A stretch of DNA of 5,737 bases from Hymenobacter sp. Lineage in GTDB: Bacteria > Bacteroidota > Bacteroidia > Cytophagales > Hymenobacteraceae. This document shows positions 1 to 5,737 of this stretch, piece after piece (positions within the stretch are counted from its first letter, which is position 1; every line of letters starts with the position of its first letter). Made by a program: the position numbers and the translations under genes. The notes below the pieces were generated by a model, which was given only the letters and a program-made list of their open reading frames with translations, was not told the origin of the DNA and made no database searches. The stretch lies in contig JANYFQ010000178.1 of assembly GCA_025362615.1 (NCBI GenBank), positions 1 to 5,737 of the forward strand, read 5' to 3'.

Positions 1-1703
1 CGAGTCCCGGCGACTACATCGGCACTTATGGTTTCATCGTGCTGATGATTGTTGGCTTCTGGTTCCTGATGCGCCGCATGGGCAGCGCTGGCGGCCCCGG
101 CGGTCAGATTTTCAGCATCGGCAAGAGCAAGGCCGCGCTGTTTGAGGGCGGCGACAAGGTGAAAATCACCTTCAAGGACGTGGCCGGGCTGGAAGAGGCC
201 AAAGAAGAAGTGCAGGAGATTGTTGAGTTCCTCAAGAACCCCAGCAAGTTTACCGTGCTGGGCGGCAAAATACCCAAAGGTGCCCTGCTCGTAGGCGGCC
301 CTGGCACCGGTAAAACCCTGATGGCGAAGGCTGTGGCGGGCGAAGCCGACGTGCCGTTCTTTTCCCTCTCGGGTTCCGACTTCGTGGAAATGTTTGTGGG
401 CGTGGGTGCGGCGCGGGTGCGCGACTTGTTTAAGCAGGCCAAAGCCAAAGCGCCCTGCATCATCTTTATTGACGAGATTGATGCCGTGGGCCGTTCGCGC
501 AGCCGGGGCAACGCCCCCGGCGGCAACGACGAGCGCGAAAACACCCTCAACTCGCTGCTGGTGGAGATGGACGGCTTCGGCACCGACTCGGGCGTTATCA
601 TCCTGGCTGCCACCAACCGGCCCGACACCCTCGATTCGGCCCTGCTGCGGCCCGGCCGTTTCGACCGCCAAATCAGCATCGACAAGCCCGACATCAACGG
701 GCGCACCCAGATTTTTCAGGTTCACCTCGCGCCCCTCACGCTGGGGCCGGACGTGGAGGCCAAAAAGCTTTCGGCTCAGACGCCGGGCTTTGCGGGGGCC
801 GAAATTGCCAACGTCTGCAACGAGGCCGCGCTGATTGCGGCCCGCAAGGACAAGAAGATGATTACGAACCAGGACTTTACCGATGCCATCGACCGCGTTA
901 TCGGGGGCCTGGAAAAGAAGAATAAAATCATCAGCCCCGGCGAGAAGCGCATCGTGGCCTACCACGAGGCCGGGCACGCCGTGGCCGGCTGGTTTCTGGA
1001 GCACACCGACCCGCTCGTGAAGGTGAGCATCGTGCCGCGTGGCGTAGCGGCCCTCGGCTACGCCCAATACTTGCCCACCGAGCAGTTTTTGTACAACGTG
1101 GAGCAGATGACCGACGAGATGTGCATGGCCCTGGGCGGCCGGGCCGCCGAAGAATTGGTGTTCGGCAAAATCTCGACCGGCGCGTTAAGCGACCTGGAGC
1201 GAATCACTAAAATGGCGTATTCGATGGTGACGATGTACGGAATGAACCCCAAGCTGGGCAACGTGTCGTTCTACGACTCCAAAGGTCAGAATGAATACGG
1301 GTTCTCAAAACCGTATTCCGAAGCCACCTCGCAGCTCATTGACGAGGAAGTGCGTAACATCATCGAGCAGGCTTACGTCCGCACCAAAGAGTTGCTCACC
1401 GAGCGTCGGCACGAGCTGGAAGTCATCGCCAAAGAGCTGCTGGACAAGGAAGTACTGTTGCAGGAAGACCTGACCCGTCTGGTGGGCGTGCGGCCCTTCG
1501 GCGGCCAAACCACCTACCAAGCCCACATGGCCGGCACCGACCGCAGCGAAACCGCCTCGGAACTACACAACGAACACCCCAACGCCGGAGCCGGCGACGT
1601 GACCCGCAACGACCTGCCGCCTTTGCACCTGCCGGGGCTGGACGACCGGCCGGCAGCGTCGGGTTCGGACGTAACCGCCGGCAGCGCCATCGCCCCGGTA
1701 TAG
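1..1703 (+). CDS. ftsH: ATP-dependent zinc metalloprotease FtsH, 5'-truncated by the window edge
   Basis: FtsH is an inner-membrane hexameric AAA+ protease that extracts and degrades misfolded membrane proteins and some short-lived cytosolic proteins. The frame is open to the left edge (first full codon at 3), so TM1 and the periplasmic domain are missing. The GTG at 39 lies inside TM2 (GFIVLMIVGFWFLMRR) and is not the start. Counting from that GTG as residue 1: Walker A GGPGTGKT 86-93, pore loop MFVG 118-121, Walker B IIFIDEID 141-148, the second region of homology with arginine fingers ATNRPDTLDSALLRPGRFDR 191-210, zinc motif HEAGH 309-313, and probable third zinc ligand Asp385 in ALSDLER. 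All catalytic elements are present. The tail after about residue 487 looks polar and disordered. Walker A has Gly87 where FtsH normally has Pro (GPPGTGKT), which still fits GxxxxGK[ST]. The gene ends at TAG 1701-1703 and is followed by a strong terminator. It converges on the T9SS gene. The family call is near certain; which paralogue it is cannot be told. Confidence 0.98.
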   Translation, partial: SPGDYIGTYGFIVLMIVGFWFLMRRMGSAGGPGGQIFSIGKSKAALFEGGDKVKITFKDVAGLEEAKEEVQEIVEFLKNPSKFTVLGGKIPKGALLVGGPGTGKTLMAKAVAGEADVPFFSLSGSDFVEMFVGVGAARVRDLFKQAKAKAPCIIFIDEIDAVGRSRSRGNAPGGNDERENTLNSLLVEMDGFGTDSGVIILAATNRPDTLDSALLRPGRFDRQISIDKPDINGRTQIFQVHLAPLTLGPDVEAKKLSAQTPGFAGAEIANVCNEAALIAARKDKKMITNQDFTDAIDRVIGGLEKKNKIISPGEKRIVAYHEAGHAVAGWFLEHTDPLVKVSIVPRGVAALGYAQYLPTEQFLYNVEQMTDEMCMALGGRAAEELVFGKISTGALSDLERITKMAYSMVTMYGMNPKLGNVSFYDSKGQNEYGFSKPYSEATSQLIDEEVRNIIEQAYVRTKELLTERRHELEVIAKELLDKEVLLQEDLTRLVGVRPFGGQTTYQAHMAGTDRSETASELHNEHPNAGAGDVTRNDLPPLHLPGLDDRPAASGSDVTAGSAIAPV

Positions 1704-1720
1704 CGCGGCCCAACCCACGC

Positions 1721-1758
1721 AAAACGCCCGCCGACACTTGCGTGTCGGCGGGCGTTTT
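1721..1758. terminator. Rho-independent terminator of ftsH, probably bidirectional
   Basis: A perfect 17-bp stem (AAAACGCCCGCCGACAC, 1721-1737, pairing with 1742-1758) closes a TTGC loop. On the plus strand it runs into a six-T tract (1755-1760), starting 17 nt after the ftsH stop. The opposite strand ends in four Us, so it could also stop leftward transcripts from the convergent gene. The GC-rich stem with A and T flanks is the classical intrinsic terminator form. Confidence 0.93.
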
Positions 1759-1780
1759 TTGTTAAACTGTGCAGCACTGC

Positions 1781-1808
1781 GGCAACCCGGCCGCCTGGCC
1801 GGGTTGCC
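1781..1808 (-). terminator. Hairpin 3' of the T9SS surface-protein gene
   Basis: A perfect 12-bp inverted repeat (GGCAACCCGGCC at 1781-1792, GGCCGGGTTGCC at 1797-1808) encloses a 4-nt loop. It begins 8 nt past the minus-strand stop codon. No U-tract follows directly on the minus strand, so it may act as a 3'-end stabiliser or as the first half of a tandem signal with the 1721-1758 terminator. Its right arm shares 11 bases with the hairpin at 4417-4442. Confidence 0.6.
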
Positions 1809-1816
1809 CGCGCTTG

Positions 1817-4348
1817 CTACTCCACCACCAGGCGGCGGGTGAGCGGGCCTTCGCTGCTGAGCAGGCGCAGGGTGTAGATGCCGGCCGGCAGGCCCGTCAG
1901 GTCCAGCTCGGTGCGGGTGTCGGTGGCGCGGCCGGGGGCGGGGGTCAAAAAGCGCTGCTGGGCCACGCGGCCCAGCCCGTCGAGCAGGCTCAACAGGCCC
2001 GCTTGGCGCAGCAGCGCGGCGGGCACCGTGAGCGTGGCGCGGCGGTGGGCCGGGTTTGGGAACAGGCCCAACTGTGCGGCCAGCGCCGCGTTGCGTGCCC
2101 CCAGCGGGGTAGTAAAGGCCGGGGCGCAGGAGGAAGGCGACGCGGCGGCCCCGCAGTTCGTCGTCACGCAGGCCGTGTAGATGGTGTTGGGCAGCAGGCC
2201 CGGCACCACCACGGGCGAAGCTGCGGCTGGAACCGTGACCGCCGGCCCGCTGGCGGGCGTGAGCGCCACGGTGTAGCCCGTGGGCGCGGCCCCGCCCACC
2301 GGGGCCGCAAACGCCACCCGGGCCGAGGTGGCGCTCAGGGCACTCGCCGCCACGCCCGTCACGGCCCCGCAGGTGGGCGCCGCGCAGGTGGCCGTCAGGT
2401 CGAAATTGCCGGTGAAGGTGCCGGTGAGTTGATTATGCACCACCAAGGTGTATGGCTGCCCGGCGATACTGGAAAAAGTTACTTTCGCGTTGCGGGTCGG
2501 ACAAGTGGGGTCACTCGTGTTGGCCCCGACGCACGTCAGATTGTTGCAACTTCCCTGTAACACAATTAAAGCGTTATCAGGCACTTGAGTGTTGGGGCTG
2601 CACAAACTTACCGTGATGGGCGTGCCAGTACCCACTAGTCTGTAGAACACGTTGTTATAGCCAACATTGTTACCGTTGCAGGTGAGTAGAACCGGGGTGA
2701 AATTACTGGCTCCATTCAAGGAGCCAGATAGTGTCTGGCCGCAACTGATAGGGATAGCTGAACTGCACTGCTCGTTGGCAGGTGGCAAGTAAAGGGTAGT
2801 AAAACTGGTGCTTACCGGCAACGTCTGGGATGTGGCACTACACTGCCCAACGATGGTAACTATATAAACGGTGCCAGGCGTGAGGCCCGTAAGAGATACC
2901 GAAGAACTTACTCCGGGCAGACCAGCGGAGGCAGTTACTATTACCGTGGAGCCTGAACCTTGAGGTACTGCTGTAATGGTATACCCACCAGGAGCGCCAA
3001 GCGGATTGGGTAAAAAGGACAATAAAGCTGTGGTCTGCGTGAGTTGAGCGTATCCATTGATGATGGGCGGGCGACAAGTTGGAAATGCTGCTTGCTGGGT
3101 GACACAAATGGTAAATGGACCACCAGCGCCAGTACTCGAAACAGGTGAAACCGCAATATAATAAGGATAAAGTGTGCTATTGGCATTGGCACTACTGTAG
3201 AACAGGGCTGGAGCAGTTGCTACCTGGCCACCCTGTTGAGTTATTGAGCCACGCGAACACGTTAGTAGGTTCAGCGAAATCATGGGTGCCTGCAATGAAT
3301 TTTCATACAGCCGCACCTCGCCAGCGTTGCCCGTAACCGCGATTTGAAAGTATACGTCGGTTGGTGCTTCTATTTTATACCAAACATCATTTGACGACGA
3401 AAAGCCGATGCAACTGGCAACATTCGGTGTGACGGTAGCTCCTGTCGTGGTGCCGTTGGTTGGCACACAAGCATTTCTTCCTACTGGCAATTGCACAGCG
3501 TCCTGCGGCTCGTCGTTGCCAAACGTAGTGCGGAACGTGCGCGTGAGCACGGCGCTGGTGCCGCCGTTGGCGCAGGTGGCTTGCAGCGTGACGGTATAGG
3601 CGCTGTTCGCGATGAGGCCCGTCAGGGCAATCGGCGCACTCGTGGGGGCGGGCGTGATGGTGACGGGCGGGCTGCCCTGCCGCGTCACGACCACGGTGTA
3701 GCGCACGTTGCCGTTGCCGGGCCGAAAGTCGAGTTGCGCCGTGGTAGCCCCGATGCCGCTGACGGCCACGTTTTGCGGGTCGCCGCAGGGCGTGGGGTCG
3801 CTCACGCAGATGGTGAAGGACCCAAGCGGGTCGGTGGCCGCGTAGCCGCCCACGAGCAGGTAGTAGATGGTGGCGGGTTGCAGGCCAATCAGGTCCACGT
3901 TGCCCACGGCCGTGTTGGCAGCCCCGCTGCTGGCGCAGCGCACCTCGCTGAACGGCCCGGCCGACCCCACGGGCGTGGTGAAGACGCGCACCAGCCCAGC
4001 GGCATTGCCCGTCAGGGTCAGGCGCACGGCCCGGCTGGCGGCGGCCCCGGCGGCGGGGGTCGTGAAGCGGTACCACACGTCGGGCTGGTAGCCGGTCGTG
4101 CCGTTGCCGGGGCCGCTCAGGCCGCCGCAGTTGGTACTCAGGTAGCCGTTGGCCGCCGTGTTGGTGGCCCCTACCGTGGTGCCGGCCGTGGGGGTGCAGG
4201 TGGCGGTCAAGGGCAGCACAATGGCCCCGGTCGGGTCGTCGTTGGCGGGGGCCTGGGCGCGGGCCGGGGCCGCCGCCAGCAGCAGCAGCAGGCCCAACAG
4301 CCAGCGCACGAGGCTGGCAGGGCAGAACGGACGTAAAAAGGTTTTCAT
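1817..4348 (-). CDS. Secreted modular fibronectin-III-like protein with T9SS type A sorting domain
   Basis: This 843-residue protein is predicted to be exported by Sec and then secreted or surface-anchored by the type IX system. Residues 1-31 form a signal peptide (KTFLRPF basic start, LLGLLLLLAAA core, cleavage near ARA|QAP). Three copies of a two-part unit follow. The first part is a Cys-containing beta-rich module opening with N(D/E) and acidic/Cys residues (NDDPTGAIVL 36-185; GNDEPQDAVQL 277-418; ANEQCSSAIPI 522-657), and the first two copies carry a DVWY motif. The second part is an Fn3-like domain with the LTGL..N/GTxYxVT pattern (about 188-276, 424-519, 658-748). Residues 756-843 match a T9SS CTD: LFPNPA 762-767, LDGLGRV, LDLTGLPAGIYTLRL 815-829, and terminal RRLVVE. 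No catalytic domain is visible, so an adhesin, matrix or binding role is inferred, with ligand unknown. The start is set by the signal peptide; no clear Shine-Dalgarno is present, as is usual in this phylum. GC drops sharply over roughly residues 280-650 compared with both ends. No promoter was recognised upstream. A hairpin follows the stop. Confidence 0.95.
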   Translation of the reverse strand: MKTFLRPFCPASLVRWLLGLLLLLAAAPARAQAPANDDPTGAIVLPLTATCTPTAGTTVGATNTAANGYLSTNCGGLSGPGNGTTGYQPDVWYRFTTPAAGAAASRAVRLTLTGNAAGLVRVFTTPVGSAGPFSEVRCASSGAANTAVGNVDLIGLQPATIYYLLVGGYAATDPLGSFTICVSDPTPCGDPQNVAVSGIGATTAQLDFRPGNGNVRYTVVVTRQGSPPVTITPAPTSAPIALTGLIANSAYTVTLQATCANGGTSAVLTRTFRTTFGNDEPQDAVQLPVGRNACVPTNGTTTGATVTPNVASCIGFSSSNDVWYKIEAPTDVYFQIAVTGNAGEVRLYENSLQAPMISLNLLTCSRGSITQQGGQVATAPALFYSSANANSTLYPYYIAVSPVSSTGAGGPFTICVTQQAAFPTCRPPIINGYAQLTQTTALLSFLPNPLGAPGGYTITAVPQGSGSTVIVTASAGLPGVSSSVSLTGLTPGTVYIVTIVGQCSATSQTLPVSTSFTTLYLPPANEQCSSAIPISCGQTLSGSLNGASNFTPVLLTCNGNNVGYNNVFYRLVGTGTPITVSLCSPNTQVPDNALIVLQGSCNNLTCVGANTSDPTCPTRNAKVTFSSIAGQPYTLVVHNQLTGTFTGNFDLTATCAAPTCGAVTGVAASALSATSARVAFAAPVGGAAPTGYTVALTPASGPAVTVPAAASPVVVPGLLPNTIYTACVTTNCGAAASPSSCAPAFTTPLGARNAALAAQLGLFPNPAHRRATLTVPAALLRQAGLLSLLDGLGRVAQQRFLTPAPGRATDTRTELDLTGLPAGIYTLRLLSSEGPLTRRLVVE

Positions 4349-4416
4349 GGGATTAGAGGGCTTGGTTGAAAAAGGAGAAAAAATTCATCGGGACAAAAAA
4401 ACAGTGCCCCCGTGGC

Positions 4417-4442
4417 GGCAACCGGAAGGATGCCGGGTTGCC
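4417..4442 (-). terminator. Possible terminator hairpin between the gene remnant and the T9SS gene
   Basis: GGCAACC (4417-4423) pairs with GGTTGCC (4436-4442). With one bulged base the stem can add about two more G-C pairs. Read on the minus strand it lies about 51 nt after the stop of the broken gene, and a seven-U tract (4395-4401) follows 15 nt further on. That spacing is too long for a textbook terminator, so the role is uncertain. It could instead be a 5'-leader structure of the T9SS gene, whose start is about 70 nt downstream. Confidence 0.4.
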
Positions 4443-4493
4443 AAAAAACGCCGCCGGCCAGCGCCGACGACGTTTCTTTGGTTCCGAAACCGC

Positions 4494-4650
4494 TTAGTTG
4501 CGCTGCACCGGAATGCTTTCGCTGCGCTGCGTGGTGGTCAGCTTGAAGAAGTAGCCGCCGGCCGATTTGGGCCTGGGCCGTCAGGCCCAAACCCAGAAAA
4601 ACAAAGGCCGCGACTGCGAGCCGCCTGGCCGGGAAAATGAGTGCGTTCAT
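4494..4650 (-). pseudogene. Remnant of a T9SS-exported protein gene: signal peptide joined out of frame to a sorting-domain end
   Basis: From ATG 4648-4650 the minus strand encodes a convincing signal peptide of 28 residues (MNALIFPARRLAV, then AAFVFLGLGLTAQAQ, cleavage near AQA|Q). About 10 nt later that frame stops resembling protein. The neighbouring frame then reads GGYFFKLTTTQRSESIPVQRN and stops at TAA (4494-4496). This looks like the last beta-hairpin of a T9SS type A sorting domain, with the usual G-Y-F-F-K-L and a terminal basic strand. That frame has a TGA just upstream and no start of its own. The simplest reading is a large internal deletion near 4555-4570 that removed the body of the gene and shifted the frame. 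The original function cannot be recovered. An alternative is that the signal-peptide frame is translated as 102 residues to TGA 4345-4347, overlapping the next gene's start as ATGA, but its sequence after residue 30 looks random. A sequencing indel could restore the frame only to a roughly 50-residue product. Confidence 0.55.
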
Positions 4651-5163
4651 GAGAAAAATGTCATGAGTTGAACGCGGAGGAGTTAATTTTGGAAACCGTG
4701 TTTGCGCGGTGCTCCCTGGCCCCGGCGTTGCCCTCCGCTTCATTGTAGCGGCAGCGCCGGATGCGGCCATCCGAAGCAGCTAAGGGTTAGGTGTCACTGT
4801 ATGCCCAACCCCGGCTGCCAGGCGGAACAAGCGGCTCCCTGCTCGTAACGGGGGGCCGTCTTGTCCGCCGGCCGTCGGTGCCGAAAGCCGCGCCGACGGA
4901 AAGCAGGCCGCAACGGCCCGGAAGGCCGCCCACGACGGGCGAAACAAACCATTTTCGTCGCGGCCGGTGGGCCAGGAGCGGAAAATGGGTACCGGCACCC
5001 CAACAGCCAGAAAAATGCTATCGGGGCACCAATTTTTCCAAAAATGGGGGGGGTGAACCTTGCACGAGGCAACTTGCCGGGCCGCCGTGAGGGCGACCCG
5101 CGCAAAAGACAGACAGAAGCACAGTGGGTTTCATCGGTGACACGCGCAAAATGAGGTATCCGA

Positions 5164-5183
5164 CAGCCGGCAACAGCCGGCTG
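5164..5183. repeat. Short perfect hairpin in the gene-free region
   Basis: CAGCCGGC (5164-5171) and GCCGGCTG (5176-5183) form an 8-bp stem with an AACA loop. On the plus strand a six-T run follows 8 nt later (5192-5197), so it could be a weak plus-strand terminator, but no plus-strand gene ends nearby. Function unknown. Confidence 0.4.
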
Positions 5184-5431
5184 CAAAATCATTTTTTCCG
5201 CTGGCGTGGCCCGGCCCGCCGCCCCGCAGGGTGGCCGGCGCGCGGCAGACACGGGGCAGTTGTTCGGGTCGGCCGGGCGGCCCCAACCGGGGCACACAGG
5301 GCAAGCGCCCAGCCTGGATGGCCGGGGGGCAACGAACAACCGCAGCCGATTACATCAGCGAGCGGATAAGCGTGGTGCTCTTTTATAATGCGAGCGAAAG
5401 CACCGAGGAGAGTGAGGCAACAATAGTTCGA

Positions 5432-5463
5432 CAAACATACAACATCCGCCAACAAAACCCAAC
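5432..5463 (-). promoter_or_regulatory. Candidate Bacteroidota-type promoter, leftward
   Basis: Read on the minus strand, TATGTTTG (5439-5432) matches the phylum's -7 consensus TAnnTTTG exactly. It is preceded at 20-nt spacing by GTTG (5463-5460), a 3-of-4 match to the -33 TTTG. It lies in the AT-richer part of the gene-free stretch. No convincing coding region begins just downstream; the nearest leftward gene start is the broken gene at 4650, about 780 nt away. A chance match is quite possible. Confidence 0.3.
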
Positions 5464-5615
5464 CAGTCCGCCGCCCGCGCAAACGACCCATGCTAAATAA
5501 TGCAATTTCAACCTCGTATTGAAGCAAATAAAGGGTTGTTGGCCTGAAAAAATGCTAAAAAATTTCTTAAGGCCCTTGCTTTTGAAGAAGTTGTTGAACG
5601 ACCGCGTGAAAACAA

Positions 5616-5668
5616 CCAAACGACAAGCGGGCGGCGAAAAAAGCCGCCCGCCCGCACCGCTTGTTTGG
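5616..5668. repeat. Nested imperfect inverted repeat, possible terminator or attenuator
   Basis: The core is GCGGGCGGC (5627-5635) pairing with GCCGCCCGC (5643-5651) around a GAAAAAA loop. Outer arms can pair as well: CCAAAC (5616-5621) with GTTTGG (5663-5668), and AAGCGG (5625-5630) with CCGCTT (5657-5662). The outer AAGCGG pairing competes with the full 9-bp core, so two alternative folds exist. There is no clean U-tract immediately 3' on either strand. It may mark the end of a leftward gene beyond the right edge, or a leader of a rightward one. Confidence 0.4.
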
Positions 5669-5737
5669 TCCGATGGCAGAAAATTTGGGTGGTTATGTTT
5701 TGCCCATCGTCCAACGGCCAGTGGCCGGACGAAGCCC

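Larger units (their letters stand above)
4651..5737. other. Long stretch with no supportable gene
   Basis: The open frames here are short, mutually overlapping on both strands, rich in Cys, Arg, Pro and Gly in the GC-rich part, and show no recognisable motif. I see no tRNA, rRNA, tmRNA or RNase P signature. Composition is uneven: 4700-5340 is GC-rich with runs such as a G8 tract (5046-5053), while about 5380-5620 is clearly AT-richer. Small inverted repeats occur at 4872-4899 (CCGTCGG/CCGACGG), 5164-5183 and 5616-5668. The region could be a long intergenic spacer, decayed gene sequence, or the leader of a gene beyond the right edge. Confidence 0.6.

Noticed and set aside
1769..2560. Long plus-strand frame opposite the T9SS gene
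   Set aside because: It is a shadow of the GC-rich antisense gene: Gly, Arg and Ala low complexity, no motif, and it ignores the two hairpins and convergent layout.
4272..4290. CAG-type triplet run on the plus strand
   Set aside because: It is the complement of Leu codons (CTG) in the hydrophobic core of the T9SS protein's signal peptide, not a separate repeat.
3491..4336. 281-codon plus-strand frame opposite the N-terminal part of the T9SS gene
   Set aside because: Repetitive Gly, Arg, Ala and His composition mirrors antisense Ala, Thr and Pro codons; the minus strand has the signal peptide and domains.
5046..5053. G8 homopolymer as a phase-variation switch
   Set aside because: It does not lie in or just ahead of a credible gene, so slippage would have no evident target.
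4794..5339. 181-codon minus-strand open frame in the gene-free region
   Set aside because: The product is rich in Cys, Arg and Pro with no motif, uses codons such as ATA and AGG that the real genes avoid, and overlaps similar long frames on the plus strand. It looks like chance openness in GC-rich DNA.
5384..5389. TATAAT on the plus strand resembling a sigma-70 -10 box
   Set aside because: No -35-like hexamer at 16-18 nt spacing, and Bacteroidota primary sigma factors use a different -7/-33 pattern.
5552..5737. Plus-strand frame from ATG 5552 (MLKNFLRPLLLKKLLNDR) open to the right edge
   Set aside because: It passes straight through the 5616-5668 hairpin, has no recognisable domain and no promoter or Shine-Dalgarno. 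Only 62 codons are visible, so it cannot be supported.
5673..5737. Alternative plus-strand start at ATG 5673 (MAENLGGYVLPIVQRP)
   Set aside because: The residues look protein-like, but only about 21 codons are in view with no ribosome-binding site, so it cannot be told from chance. The sequence to the right would decide.

Overview
The window looks like chromosomal DNA from a high-GC member of the Bacteroidota, most likely a Hymenobacter-like Cytophagales. Three things point there. One gene encodes a secreted protein ending in a type IX secretion system (T9SS) C-terminal sorting domain. The FtsH carries signatures I associate with this phylum. The coding DNA is GC-rich, reaching about 80% in places, and starts lack a strong Shine-Dalgarno. 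The genus is inferred from general protein character and was not tested by a search.

Layout, left to right. Positions 1-1703 (+) hold the 3' part of ftsH, an inner-membrane AAA+ zinc metalloprotease; its 5' end lies outside the window. A 113-bp convergent gap follows, with a perfect 17-bp-stem terminator (1721-1758) and a second hairpin (1781-1808) serving the opposite gene. Positions 1817-4348 (-) encode an 843-residue exported protein. It has a signal peptide, three repeats of a Cys-containing beta-rich module plus a fibronectin-III-like domain, and a T9SS type A sorting domain. Upstream of it on the same strand, 4494-4650 is a small broken gene: a good signal peptide is joined out of frame to what looks like the last strand of another T9SS sorting domain. 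The remaining ~1.09 kb (4651-5737) has no gene I can support, only several hairpins and one candidate Bacteroidota-type promoter on the minus strand.

The genes do not form an obvious pathway. FtsH is housekeeping membrane and protein quality control; the large minus-strand gene encodes a cell-surface or secreted protein, probably adhesive or structural. The most notable features are a sharp internal GC change in the large T9SS gene that falls on its domain boundaries, the out-of-frame T9SS gene remnant beside it, and a shared hairpin sequence 3' of both. I see no evidence for a new multi-gene system.
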